Assembly (NCBI RefSeq): GCF_013387495.1
Contig: NZ_JABZEE010000002.1
Coordinates: 124,001-188,000 of the forward strand
Origin: Streptomyces sp. PKU-EA00015
GTDB lineage: Bacteria > Actinomycetota > Actinomycetes > Streptomycetales > Streptomycetaceae
Direction: 5' to 3'
DNA length: 64,000 bases
The position numbers and the translations under genes were made by a program. The notes under the pieces were generated by a model. That model worked only from the letters and a program-made list of their open reading frames with translations, was not told the DNA's origin and ran no database searches. Positions 39,074-48,558 of this stretch are shown one piece after another; within the stretch, counting starts at the first letter, position 1, and each line of letters starts with the position of its first letter.

Positions 39074-40195
39074 TTGACCCTGTACGACCTTGTCGCGCCC
39101 GGTCTCGATGTGCTTGGCGAACCGCGTTACCGGATAGCCGAGATACGCGCGGCGGACCCGCTCGGCGCGGACGCGCTCCTCGCCGCGCTCCCCGCGATGA
39201 ACGCGGAGGCGGACGTGCCCGCCCTCACCGTCGCCCTGCGCACCCTCGTACCCGACGAGGACCGGGTGGCCTCGCTCGGCGTCGTCGACGCGCTCGCCGC
39301 GATGCGCGACCTCGGCATCCTCCTCGGCTCGCTGAAACGACACGGCACGCAGCCGCTCGCGGCCGTGCCGGAGGCGCTTCCCGTCCTGGAGGAACTGGGC
39401 CGCCGCACCGACATGGTCCCGCGTGACACCGTGCACCACTACACGACCTGGAACCCGTTGGGGAAGCGCCGGCGGATGTACACGGGCGACCCGATGGAGG
39501 GCAACCTCCAGGACGCCGTCCGCATGGTCTTCCCCAGCCTCGTCGCCTCGCTCGACACCTGCGCCGAGCTCGCCCGCCTGGAGCCCTACGATCCCTGCTT
39601 CGCCCTCGTCCTCGACCGCATCGCCCAGCAGGTGCAGGCCATGGTCGACGCCATCGACCTCACCGTCGCCCGCGTCTCGCCCGTCTTCTTCGCCCGCGAA
39701 ATGCGCTCCTACTTCGAGGAGATCGACGTCGCCGGCCGCGACTACCTCGGCCCCGCCGCCGCCCAGGTCCCGCTCTGGCTGGTCGACCTGACGCTGTGGC
39801 AGTGCGATCGCGGCAACGAGCGCTACGACGCCTTCCTCGACGACTCTGTCCAGTACAGCCTGCCGTCCTGGCGCGCCCACTACGCGGCCCACCGCGGTGG
39901 CGTCTCGGCGGTCTCCAAGCTCTCCGCCGCCTTCAGCTGGGAGGGAGGCGGCCGCGTCCCCGCCACGCTCACCGCGTCGGCCGTCTCCCTCGCCCGTGTC
40001 CTGCGCATCCTCAAGACCTTCCGCGCCCGCCACCTCACCATCGCGCGCAAGGCCTACAGCGAGGAGGTACGGCTCTACGACGCGGGCAGCGGCGGCGCCC
40101 CCGTCGCCCTCCTGCGCTCCGTGCTCGACCTGACCCGGGACAACGAGACCCTGGTGCGCCGCTCCGTGGAGCCGCCCGCCCGGGCCGCCCGCTGA
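39074..40195 (+). CDS. PrnB-like heme-dependent aromatic oxygenase family protein
   Basis: 373 aa from TTG 39074 with AAGGGA 8 nt upstream; a GTG at 38963 overlapping the MFS stop would add a non-coding-looking leader. It strongly resembles PrnB (monodechloroaminopyrrolnitrin synthase): ADPLGADALLAALPAMNAEA, AAMRDLGILLGSLKRHG, YLGPAAAQVPLWLVD and FRARHLTIARKAYS. His320 in the last motif aligns with the PrnB heme-ligand His. PrnB rearranges 7-chlorotryptophan and is in the histidine-ligated heme aromatic oxygenase superfamily with TDO/IDO and tyrosine hydroxylases. An indole or tyrosine-like substrate is likely (inference). No halogenase is nearby. Confidence 0.85.
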   Translation: MTLYDLVAPGLDVLGEPRYRIAEIRAADPLGADALLAALPAMNAEADVPALTVALRTLVPDEDRVASLGVVDALAAMRDLGILLGSLKRHGTQPLAAVPEALPVLEELGRRTDMVPRDTVHHYTTWNPLGKRRRMYTGDPMEGNLQDAVRMVFPSLVASLDTCAELARLEPYDPCFALVLDRIAQQVQAMVDAIDLTVARVSPVFFAREMRSYFEEIDVAGRDYLGPAAAQVPLWLVDLTLWQCDRGNERYDAFLDDSVQYSLPSWRAHYAAHRGGVSAVSKLSAAFSWEGGGRVPATLTASAVSLARVLRILKTFRARHLTIARKAYSEEVRLYDAGSGGAPVALLRSVLDLTRDNETLVRRSVEPPARAAR

Positions 40196-40238
40196 CCGCC
40201 GAAGGAGAGCCACAGGAGAGTACGAGGAGACCGTCCCC

Positions 40239-41522
40239 ATGACCCACATCTTGATCGCCGGCGGCGGCATCGCCGGTCTGACCGCGGCACTCGCCCTGCA
40301 CACGGCCGGGTTCGAGCGGATCACGGTCGTCGAGGCGACCCAGGAGATCCGCCCCGTCGGCGCCGGCGTGAACATCATGCCCAACGCGGTGCGCGAACTC
40401 GACGCGCTCGGCGTGCTCGACCGCGTCGAGGAACGCGCCGTACGCACGCGGGAGCTGCGCTACTACCACCGCAGCGGCGGCCTCATCTCCCGCGATCCGC
40501 GCGGGCTGGGCGCCGGCTACCACTGGCCCCAGCTGTCCGTCCACCGCGGCGACCTGCAGCTCGTGCTGGCCGAGGCCGTGCGGGCCAGGCTCGGCGAGTG
40601 CGCCCTGCTCAGTGGTGTACGCGTGACCGGCGTCGACCCTCTCCCCGACGGCCGTCCGCGTGTCACCCTGGAGCACAGCGAGGGCACCCGGCGCGGCCGG
40701 GCCTCGCTGGAGCCGGACCTGCTCATCGGCGCGGACGGCATCCGCTCCGCCGTACGCGCCGCGCTCCACCCCGGCGAGGGGGAGCCGCCGTGGAACGGGA
40801 TGCTCGTCTGGCGCGGGATCTCCCGGGTGCCGGCCGCCCGCGCGGGCCGCTTCATGCTCATCGCCGGGGACGACCGGCTGCGGGCGGTCGTCTACCCGAT
40901 CTCCGAGCCCGCCGACGGCGGTGACGTCCTCGTCAACTGGGCGCTCGCCGCGCCCTCCGAGACGGCCCAGGGCACCTTCCGGGGCGACTGGAACCGGGCC
41001 GTCCCCGTGGAGACCTTCGCGGGCCGCTACGAGGGCTGGGAGTTCGACGGGGTCAGCGTCCCCGAGGTCCTCGCCGCCGCCGACGCCGCGTACGAGTACC
41101 CGATGGTGGACCGCGACCCGCTGCCCGCCTGGTCCCTGGGCCGTACGACGCTGATCGGCGACGCGGCCCACGCGATGTACCCGATCGGCTCCAACGGGGC
41201 GACCCAGTCCATCGTCGACGGCCGCGCGCTGGCCCACGCGCTCGCCCGCCACCGCGACCCCGTGACCGCGCTCGCCGCCTACGAGGCGGACCGCCGGCCG
41301 GCCATGACCCGGCTTCAGCTGTCCAACCGGCAGCAGGGGCCCGAGGTGGTCATCGATCTGGCGCACCGGCGTGCGCCCGGCGGATTCACGGACATCCGCG
41401 ACGTGATCCCGGAGCGCGAACTCGCCGAGATCGCGGCACGCTACGCGGCCACCGGCGCGTTCGACCCGCGGAGCGTGAACCAGGGTTCCCCGTACGGAGG
41501 AACCGTGCACGCCCAGCGGTAG
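40239..41522 (+). CDS. PhzS-like FAD-dependent monooxygenase
   Basis: 427-aa group A flavoprotein hydroxylase using NAD(P)H and FAD. HILIAGGGIAGLTAALALHT is the FAD GxGxxG motif, DLLIGADGIRSAVR the DG motif, and LIGDAAHAMYPIGSNGATQS the GD motif. EIRPVGAGVNIMPNAVREL, HRGDLQLVLAEAV and YPMVDRDPLPAW track PhzS (pyocyanin pathway) especially closely, so a nitrogen-containing or quinone-type aromatic substrate, possibly with oxidative decarboxylation, is plausible. ATG 40239 lies 43 bp after the PrnB-like gene with GAGGAGA upstream; last gene of the cassette. Confidence 0.92.
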   Translation: MTHILIAGGGIAGLTAALALHTAGFERITVVEATQEIRPVGAGVNIMPNAVRELDALGVLDRVEERAVRTRELRYYHRSGGLISRDPRGLGAGYHWPQLSVHRGDLQLVLAEAVRARLGECALLSGVRVTGVDPLPDGRPRVTLEHSEGTRRGRASLEPDLLIGADGIRSAVRAALHPGEGEPPWNGMLVWRGISRVPAARAGRFMLIAGDDRLRAVVYPISEPADGGDVLVNWALAAPSETAQGTFRGDWNRAVPVETFAGRYEGWEFDGVSVPEVLAAADAAYEYPMVDRDPLPAWSLGRTTLIGDAAHAMYPIGSNGATQSIVDGRALAHALARHRDPVTALAAYEADRRPAMTRLQLSNRQQGPEVVIDLAHRRAPGGFTDIRDVIPERELAEIAARYAATGAFDPRSVNQGSPYGGTVHAQR

Positions 41523-41702
41523 CTGCGGTCACGGCCGCGTGGGGGTCCCCCGGCGCAGCCAGGGGAGAAGCGAGCCCCCAGGAGGGGGCCGTGCGCCGTG
41601 GTCGGGGAGGACGGGGTGCGACTAACGTCGGGAACGACGGAAAAGGACGCACACCGTCGTGCGTCCGCTCGGATGCGTACATCCCCTGCGAAGGTGGGAC
41701 CT

Positions 41703-44357
41703 GTGAAGGCCATTCGTCGATTCACCGTCCGCCCCGTCCTCCCCGAACCACTGCAACCGCTCAGCGGCCTGGCGCGCAATCTGCGCTGGTCCTGGCACGC
41801 CGAGACCCAAGAGCTGTTCCGCTCCGTCGATCCCGAGGGGTGGCAGGCCGTCGCCGGCGATCCCGTGCGGCTCCTCGGGAACGTGTCCGCCGCCCGGATG
41901 GCGGAACTGGCCAAGGACCGGCGCTTCCTGCGCCGGCTCGCCGCGGCCGCCGACGACCTGGACGACTACCTGCACGGACGCAGGTGGTACCAGTCCGGGG
42001 ACGGCGACCTCGGCGACGGCGGATTCCCCGCCGCCATCGCCTACTTCTCGCCGGAGTTCGGTGTCACCGCCGCCCTGCCCCAGTACTCGGGCGGCCTCGG
42101 CATCCTCGCCGGCGACCACCTCAAGGCCGCCAGCGACCTCGGCGTGCCCCTGATCGGAGTCGGCCTGCTCTACCGGCACGGCTACTTCCGCCAGTCGCTG
42201 TCCCGCGACGGCTGGCAGCAGGAGCACTATCCCGTGCTCGATCCGAACGAACTGCCGCTCACCCTGCTGCGGGAGGCCGACGGGACGCCTGCCGGAGTGT
42301 CCCTGGCCCTGCCCGGCGGCCGCCTGCTGCACGCCCACATCTGGATCGCCCGGGTCGGCCGCGTCCCCCTGCTGATGCTCGACTCCGACGTCGAGGGCAA
42401 CGGACCGGGCGCCCGAGACGTCACCGACCGGCTCTACGGCGGCGGCAGCGAGCACCGCCTGCTCCAGGAGATGCTGCTCGGCATCGGCGGCGTCCGGGCG
42501 GTCCGCGCGTACTGCAGGATCACCGGGCACGAGGCGCCCGAGGTGTTCCACACCAACGAGGGCCACGCCGGCTTCCTCGGCCTGGAGCGCATCCGTGAAC
42601 TGGGCGAGAGCGCCGGCCTCGGATTCGACGCGGCCCTCGAAGCCGTGCGCGCGGGCACGGTGTTCACCACCCACACACCGGTGCCCGCGGGCATCGACCG
42701 CTTCGACCGTGATCTCGTCGCCCGGCATTTCGCGGACGGGGCCGAGCTGCCCGGAGTGCCCGTCGACCGGGTGCTCCAGCTGGGCACCGAGAGCTACCCC
42801 GGCGGCGAGCCGGGCCTGTTCAACATGGCGGTGATGGGCCTGCGGCTCGCCCAGCGCGCCAACGGCGTCTCCCGGCTCCACGGAGCCGTCAGCCGCGAGA
42901 TGTTCTCCGGGCTGTGGCCGGGCTTCGACGCGGCCGAGGTGCCCATCACCTCGATCACCAACGGCGTGCACGCGCCGACGTGGGTCGCGCCCGAGGTCTT
43001 CCGGCTGGGGGCGCGTCAGATCGGCCCGGGCCGCGCGGAGGACGCCCTGTCGGTCGGCGGGTCCTCGCGCTGGGACGCCGTCGCGAACATCCCCGACGCC
43101 GACATCTGGGAGCTGCGCCGCTCGCTGCGCGAGCAGCTGGTGCAGGAGGTGAGGGAGAGGCTGCGCGCGTCCTGGCGACAGCGTGGCGCGGGCGCCGCCG
43201 AACTGGGCTGGATCGACGGGGTGCTCGACCCCGACGTGCTCACCATCGGGTTCGCCCGGCGGGTGCCGTCGTACAAGCGGCTCACGCTGATGCTGCGCGA
43301 CCGCCGCAAACTCACCGAGCTGCTGCTGCACCCCACACACCCGATCCAGATCGTCGTCGCGGGCAAGGCCCACCCGGCCGACGACGGAGGCAAGCGTCTC
43401 GTACGCGAACTGGTGCGCTTCGCCGACGACCCGAAGGTGCGCCACCGCATCGTCTTCCTGCCCGACTACGGCATGGCGATGGCGAAGAAGCTCTACCCGG
43501 GCTGCGACGTGTGGCTCAACAATCCGCTGCGTCCGCTGGAGGCGTGCGGCACGAGCGGGATGAAGGCCGCGCTGAACGGATCCCTCAACCTGTCGGTGCT
43601 CGACGGCTGGTGGGACGAGTGGTACGAGCCGGACTTCGGCTGGGCGATCCCCACCGCCGACGGCGCGGCCACCGACGAGGACCGCCGCGACGAACTGGAG
43701 GCCGCGGCGCTGTACTCGCTGATCGAGGACCGGGTCGCGCCCCGCTTCTACGAGCAGGGCTCGGGCGGCCTGCCCGACCGCTGGATCGCGATGGTGCGCC
43801 GCACCCTGACCACGCTCGGCCCCAAGGTGCTCGCGGGCCGCATGGTGCGCGAGTACGTTGAGCGGCTCTACGCCCCCGCGGCGAAGGCCCACCGGGCCCT
43901 GGACGCGTCCGCCGCCGAGGAACTCGCGGACTGGAAGGCACGGGTGCGGGCGGGCTGGCCGCAGGTCGCGGTCGACCATGTGGAGGCCGTGGACCAGGAC
44001 GCGGGTGCGGGTGCCGCGGCGACGGCGGGTCTCGGGTCCACGCTGACCCTGCGGGTGCAGGCCCGGCTCGGTGAACTGCGGCCGGACGACGTGGAGGTGC
44101 AGGCGGTGGCGGGCCGGGTCGACTCCGACGACGCGATCCGCGACGCCCAGACCTTCCCGCTGAAACCGTCGAGCGGGCCGGATCTGGAGGGCCGCTGGGT
44201 GTACGAGGGGCCGTTGGCGCTGGACCGCACGGGACCGTTCGGCTACACGGTGCGGGTGCTGCCCGCCCACCGGCTGATCCCGGCGGGCGCGGACATGGGG
44301 CTGGTGGCGCTGCCGCCGGAGGCCGCGGGGCAGGACGCGGGCGTGCTGCTGCGCTGA
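41703..44357 (+). CDS. glgP: Alpha-glucan phosphorylase
   Basis: 884-aa GT35 enzyme that phosphorolyses alpha-1,4-glucan to glucose 1-phosphate with PLP. GTG 41703 begins MKAIRRFTVRPVLPEPLQPL, the N-terminal DUF3417 region of actinobacterial GlgP (NLRWSWHAET). The active core has YFSPEFGVTAALPQYSGGLG, EVFHTNEGHAGFL, FTTHTPVPAG, RRVPSYKRL and the PLP site CGTSGMKAALNGS with Lys621. It opposes the GlgE pathway encoded 8 kb away on the other strand. An 8-bp inverted repeat (41645-41652/41659-41666) precedes the start. Confidence 0.96.
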   Translation: MKAIRRFTVRPVLPEPLQPLSGLARNLRWSWHAETQELFRSVDPEGWQAVAGDPVRLLGNVSAARMAELAKDRRFLRRLAAAADDLDDYLHGRRWYQSGDGDLGDGGFPAAIAYFSPEFGVTAALPQYSGGLGILAGDHLKAASDLGVPLIGVGLLYRHGYFRQSLSRDGWQQEHYPVLDPNELPLTLLREADGTPAGVSLALPGGRLLHAHIWIARVGRVPLLMLDSDVEGNGPGARDVTDRLYGGGSEHRLLQEMLLGIGGVRAVRAYCRITGHEAPEVFHTNEGHAGFLGLERIRELGESAGLGFDAALEAVRAGTVFTTHTPVPAGIDRFDRDLVARHFADGAELPGVPVDRVLQLGTESYPGGEPGLFNMAVMGLRLAQRANGVSRLHGAVSREMFSGLWPGFDAAEVPITSITNGVHAPTWVAPEVFRLGARQIGPGRAEDALSVGGSSRWDAVANIPDADIWELRRSLREQLVQEVRERLRASWRQRGAGAAELGWIDGVLDPDVLTIGFARRVPSYKRLTLMLRDRRKLTELLLHPTHPIQIVVAGKAHPADDGGKRLVRELVRFADDPKVRHRIVFLPDYGMAMAKKLYPGCDVWLNNPLRPLEACGTSGMKAALNGSLNLSVLDGWWDEWYEPDFGWAIPTADGAATDEDRRDELEAAALYSLIEDRVAPRFYEQGSGGLPDRWIAMVRRTLTTLGPKVLAGRMVREYVERLYAPAAKAHRALDASAAEELADWKARVRAGWPQVAVDHVEAVDQDAGAGAAATAGLGSTLTLRVQARLGELRPDDVEVQAVAGRVDSDDAIRDAQTFPLKPSSGPDLEGRWVYEGPLALDRTGPFGYTVRVLPAHRLIPAGADMGLVALPPEAAGQDAGVLLR

Positions 44358-44373
44358 GCCGTTCCGCCGTACG

Positions 44374-44410
44374 GGGCACGGCCCTTCCGGAATCCGGAGG
44401 GGCCGTGCCC
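44374..44410 (+). terminator. Terminator after glgP
   Basis: GGGCACGGCCC-type 16-bp stem (44374-44389 with 44395-44410, one G-T pair) followed by TCTTCT, 17 bp after the glgP stop. Confidence 0.85.
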
Positions 44411-44428
44411 TCTTCTGCGCTGTCTGTG

Positions 44429-44454
44429 CGGATTCACGGCACGGCGTGAATCCG
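44429..44454. terminator. Second perfect hairpin downstream of glgP
   Basis: CGGATTCACG (44429-44438) and CGTGAATCCG (44445-44454) pair perfectly over 10 bp. It could terminate convergent transcription. I see no gene in 44455-44670. Confidence 0.45.
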
Positions 44455-44670
44455 GTGCGCTGCTGCATGCAGGGCGAGGCTGTTCCGTCGCCGCCGTTCA
44501 GCCGGGGAGGGGCCCACCAGGCCGAAGTCGGTCCGTTCGGGCACCGAGTCGAGGAGTCCCGTGGTGACCGCCTGGATCCGTGGATCGAGCCCGCCCACCG
44601 CTCAGAGACACCTCTGCGAGGCAGACCCGGCTCCGGCGTGGCGAGGGAGCTGAAGTCGGAGCGGGAGGCG

Positions 44671-45521
44671 TCAGCTCTGCTTGGCGAGCTTGCCGACCTG
44701 CGCGTCGATGACGGCGTTGGGCAGCGGGAAGTCCTTGCCGCCGGTCGCCGCGGAGCTGAGGTTGAAGGACACGAAGGAGACGAGTGTCGAGCCCTGACGG
44801 ACGATGGCCACCTTGACGGGCACTTCCATGTCCTCGATTTCGGCGGTAAGGGCCCAGCCGACGGCCTCCTGGCCACCGGATACCGTCAGTTCCTCGACCT
44901 TGGTGACTTTGGTCTTCTCACCGTCGGCGTCGACGGTGTACCCGTCGGCACAGGCGGAGGCGGAAGTTTTGATCGCCGTCAGGGCCTCCCCCGCTCCCTT
45001 GCGTCGTACGTGTCAAGGGAGTCGAGGGTCGCAGTCATGCTGAGAGCCGAGGTGAACGAATCCTCGAACTCCTGGAGCGCCTTGTCGAGCTCATCCTCCG
45101 TCATGTCCGAAAGTTTCTTGTCCTCATCGGACCCCGTGACCACACCCTCGGAGGGTTTCTTGGCCGGCTCCTGCAGCACCTTCCGCTGCACGGTGGCGAC
45201 AGGCTCACCCTGCGCGAGGCCGGAGGAGACCTCCGCGAGCGGTGTGCACTCGGCCCTATTAGCGGTGGCCTTCTCGGTGATGTCGGCCGGCCCGGGCTTG
45301 GTGACCTTGTAGCCTTCGACGTCACCGTCGGCCAGCACGGCCTTCTCCAACTCGTCTGTGGAGAGCGCCTTTGCGTTGGGCTCGGCGGATGTGGAGGCCT
45401 CGCTCTTGGCTCCGTCTTCGGCGACGCTGTCACTCTTGCCGGCACCGCAGGCGGTGACCAGCAGAGCGAGGGACACTGCGGAGGCGGCGGTAGCGGAACG
45501 TCGGATGAACGCGGCTCGCAT
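44671..45521 (-). pseudogene. Secreted lipoprotein gene broken by one frameshift
   Basis: From ATG 45521 (MRAAFIRRSATAASAV...) a lipoprotein signal ends in LLVTAC; an acidic Ser/Glu linker and a helical region follow to ...LDTYDA near 45003. The frame then hits a stop at 44979. Shifted by one base, the protein continues seamlessly as KGAGEALTAIKTSASACADG ... WALTAEIEDMEVPVKVAIVR ... VGKLAKQS to a stop at 44671. A single missing A in GCAAAGGG explains it. The rebuilt product, about 283 aa, has the size and layout of Streptomyces lipoproteins with a PknH-sensor-like C-terminal domain. Real mutation or sequencing error cannot be separated here. Confidence 0.8.
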
Positions 45522-46286
45522 GACGTCACTTTTTGTAGAGAAGAATGTGATCACCTATGAGCCCCGCTGCCTCACTTGATCACACCTGCTTCATACGGAA
45601 CCCGAACCGTGATGCCCATGTGGCCAGAGTGATCGCCCGGTCCGGCCCGCCAGGACCCGCCGTGAAGCCCGGATTCCCTCTCCGTCCCGCCGACGATGTC
45701 CTGCTCGTGTGTTGCTCATGACCTTATGGCGTACGTGAAGTGATCAAGTTGTGACCGTATTGGATGGGCCGATGTCGGACATCTGATCTTGTCCGGCGTA
45801 TCGGCGGCTGCGATATTGCGTTCGATTCCGCGGGTTGTGGGGGCCTCACCTGCGAAACAGGCTTACAGCCGGGGGAGCGAGCGATGTTGCCGGTCGGTGT
45901 GCAGCGGGGGCGGGCCGTCACGGCGCTGCTCCTGGCGACGCTTGTTGTGCTGCTGGGCCGGGCTATGGAGCCACGTACCACGGCAGCCACCGGGATCCGC
46001 CACGTGCCGACTGCTTACCTGTCGTGCACTGCCGAAATCGGGCTGCGGGACGGTGACTTCCCCGGCGAAGAGGCTGTCGAGGCTGCCCCGTCGCTCCAAG
46101 TACCCGGGACGGGTGGCCTCTTGGGCCGGGGCGGCGGCTATGCCGAGCCCACACCGCGTGGTTTCCATGGTTCCGGACCCGGGGCGGACGACAGCAGGAG
46201 GGCTGCAGGCAGGCTGCCTGTGTATCAGCACTCCGACTCCCTTCCTCGCGCGCGTGGGAGTGTCACTGGGGATAGCCCGTGGACGG
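45522..46286. other. Gene-poor stretch upstream of the duplicated segment
   Basis: No confident gene in 45522-45883. It contains GATGTCGGACATC (45770-45782), a short palindrome. Codon usage in the following part is poor in all frames, suggesting degraded sequence. Confidence 0.4.
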
Positions 46287-46342
46287 GATGCAGAAGCGGT
46301 CCAGCAGCCGACCGTTCCGCATGGGGCGTGTTTCTGAACTGA
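45884..46342 (+). CDS. Possible small secreted or decayed ORF
   Basis: 152 codons from ATG 45884, with GGGGGAG about 8 nt upstream and a hydrophobic N-terminus (RAVTALLLATLVVLLG). The rest is Gly/Arg/Pro-rich without recognisable domain, and it ends inside the repeated region at 46287 onward. In the neighbouring frame the sequence ends DAEAVQQPTVPHGACF, closely matching the end of the LamG remnant (DAEAVQRPTDPHGACF) in the second repeat copy. It may therefore be a remnant rather than a functional gene. Confidence 0.25.
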   Translation: MLPVGVQRGRAVTALLLATLVVLLGRAMEPRTTAATGIRHVPTAYLSCTAEIGLRDGDFPGEEAVEAAPSLQVPGTGGLLGRGGGYAEPTPRGFHGSGPGADDSRRAAGRLPVYQHSDSLPRARGSVTGDSPWTGCRSGPAADRSAWGVFLN

Positions 46343-48558
46343 AGGCCAGTGCGGTCGCCCACCCGGGAGTACGGCGCGATCGGAGTGTGGCATTCCCGAC
46401 GACGGACGAACCATCAGCTGCCGCCGCAACCACGCAGTCGGCTGTGCGGCATGTCCACCGGGCGTTACTTGCCGTCGATCACGGATGCGCGTGCGCGGCG
46501 TCAACTCCGCGATCTCCCAGTCGTACTTGAGCCGGTCATACGCATGCAGACCGGCAAGTCGCACCCGAGTCCGGCTCGTCAGGCAGATTTTCGAAGACCT
46601 CCGGCGGAGTGCCGCCGGCATCACGCAGGGGAGGACTCAGTCCATTGAACATCAGAACGCGCCCGCGCCTGCGGGCCGTCCGACGGCGAACGGTGCTCGC
46701 AGCGAGTGCAGTCGTACTGACCGCCTCGGCCCTGGGCGTCAGTCCGGCGGCCCCAGCCGTGACTGTCGCCGGCTGCAGTGGCGTGGAGTCGGACTTCAAC
46801 GGCGACGGCATCCGTGACACGGCGATCGCCGATCCGGAGGCGACCGTCGCGGGTCACGCCGAGGCGGGACTCGTGAGGATCGTCTACGGCGGAGGGAAGG
46901 GGACGTACGAACTCTCGCAGGACTCGCCGAACGTACAGGGGTGGGCCGAGCGGGGCGACCGGTACGGATTCGCCCTCGCCGTCTACGACGCCGACGCCGA
47001 CGGCTGTGCCGACCTGGCCGTCGGTGCCCCGTACGAGGACGTCTCCACCAACGCCGACGCCGGCCTGGTGCACATCGTCTACGGCTCAGCCGCAGGCCTC
47101 AACGGCGGCAAGGTTCCCAAGGAGCACCTCCAGGGGGAGGGAACGACCATCGGCGGTGCGGCCGAGCCGGGTGACTGGCTCGGGTACGCACTCGCCGCGG
47201 GCAGGACGTCCACGGGAAGCCCGTACCTCATCGCAGGCGTACCGGGCGAGTCCATCGGCACCGTGGAGGACGCCGGCGGCTTCGTCTACATCCACGGGAC
47301 CGCGCAGACCGTCGTCGGCATCATCCACCAGGACGTCGAGACCGGAGGTGCGGTGCCGGGTGTCGCCGAGCCGGACGACCGGTTCGGCGCGTCGCTCGCC
47401 ACCACGCCGACCCACTTCGCCGCGGGCACCCCGGGCGAGGCGCTCGGCACCGTGCCGTTCGCCGGTGGCGTGGCCGTCTTCAGCCACACGCTGTCCTCGG
47501 GCTACCCCAAGCCCCTTGCCGGCCTGGCCCAGGACCAGGACGTGATCACCGGGGCCGAGGAACCGGGCGACGGCTTCGGGACCGCTCTCGCGATGGTTCC
47601 GTACCGGGCGTCGGGTGCCACGTCCACCACCGAGTCCCTCCTGGCCGTCGGGGTGCCCGGTGAAGACCTGTCGACGACGGTCGACGCGGGAGCCGTGCAG
47701 ATCTTCAAGATCTCCGCGAGCGGTGCCTTCACCGAGACGCTGTGGATCGACCAGAACACCGCGAACGTCGAGCAGGGGGGCGAGGCGGGCGACTTCTTCG
47801 GGCAGCGCCTGGCCGCCGTCAACACCGCTCCGAGCAGCACCAGTTCGGGGACGAACACCCGGCTCGCCATCGGCGTCCCCGGTGAGGAGCCGACCGAGGA
47901 GCACCGCGAGAAGGGCGGCGTCCACATCGTGCCCATGGTCGGCGCGCCCGGCGCGTCCGACTCCTGGATCGACCCGGGCTGGGGCATCCCCGGCGAACCG
48001 GCGCCGCTCCAGCTCGCGGGACTCAGCCTGGCGGCGACCCCGGGAGGGCTGTACGTCGGCATGCCGTACGGCCCGCAGGCCGGTCACGCCGTCCACCTCT
48101 TCCCGTGGAACGCGGCGAACGGCGGCGCGCCCACCCAGACCTTCAAGCCCGGTGAGGGCGGCATCCCCACGGGTGACACCTCCTTCGGTACGGCGGTGCG
48201 CTGATGAGCAACAGGAAGAACGGATACCTGTCCAGGCGCATACGACGCAGCCTCGTCCTGCGCGACGCGGTCGCCGCGGTGGCGGCCGGCGTCGTACTGA
48301 CCGGGGGCTTCAACGCACTTCCCGGCGACTCAGACCGAACAGCACCGTGCCCGAGTAGTAGACGGTTGCTGCAGGCAAGCCGGTGCAGACAGAGGCCGAG
48401 GCGCTCACGATCGCCAAGAAGAGCGGCAAGAAGGTCGAGATTCTCGGCATGCGCACGGCTCGCCGTGAGATCTACGCCGAGCCAATGGCACGTTCACGGC
48501 CCAGGAGTACACCGACCCTATCCGTACCCATCAGAACGGCTCGTGGGTCGACATCGAC
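46287..48558 (+). repeat. Tandem duplication, copy A
   Basis: Begins GATGCAGAAGCGGTCCAG and covers an about 360-bp upstream region, an FG-GAP gene and the first approximately 350 bp of a LamG gene, up to GTCGACATCGAC. It matches copy B (48621-50859) through its length with scattered substitutions and indels. Copy A's LamG part is truncated and frameshifted. Confidence 0.85.
46645..48204 (+). CDS. Secreted FG-GAP (integrin-like propeller) protein, copy A
   Basis: 519 aa from TTG 46645 with GGGGAGGA upstream. A Sec-type signal (VRRRTVLAASAVVLTASALG) precedes about six FG-GAP-like units such as DFNGDGIRDTAIADPEA, DADADGCADLAVGAPYED and AVGVPGED, each ending in a propeller blade pattern (GDRYGFALAVYDADADG, GDWLGYALAAG). 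Predicted extracellular beta-propeller, with Asp-rich calcium loops. Its stop overlaps the next ATG (TGATG), but the partner there is a broken LamG gene. Close paralogue of the protein at 48947-50503. Confidence 0.92.
   Translation: MNIRTRPRLRAVRRRTVLAASAVVLTASALGVSPAAPAVTVAGCSGVESDFNGDGIRDTAIADPEATVAGHAEAGLVRIVYGGGKGTYELSQDSPNVQGWAERGDRYGFALAVYDADADGCADLAVGAPYEDVSTNADAGLVHIVYGSAAGLNGGKVPKEHLQGEGTTIGGAAEPGDWLGYALAAGRTSTGSPYLIAGVPGESIGTVEDAGGFVYIHGTAQTVVGIIHQDVETGGAVPGVAEPDDRFGASLATTPTHFAAGTPGEALGTVPFAGGVAVFSHTLSSGYPKPLAGLAQDQDVITGAEEPGDGFGTALAMVPYRASGATSTTESLLAVGVPGEDLSTTVDAGAVQIFKISASGAFTETLWIDQNTANVEQGGEAGDFFGQRLAAVNTAPSSTSSGTNTRLAIGVPGEEPTEEHREKGGVHIVPMVGAPGASDSWIDPGWGIPGEPAPLQLAGLSLAATPGGLYVGMPYGPQAGHAVHLFPWNAANGGAPTQTFKPGEGGIPTGDTSFGTAVR

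Noticed and set aside
39074..41522. Pyrrolnitrin or phenazine cluster
   Set aside because: Single PrnB-like and PhzS-like enzymes only; no halogenases, no phzA-G genes.
44979..45003. Programmed ribosomal frameshift in the lipoprotein gene
   Set aside because: No slippery heptamer or downstream structure is evident; a one-base deletion explains it more simply.
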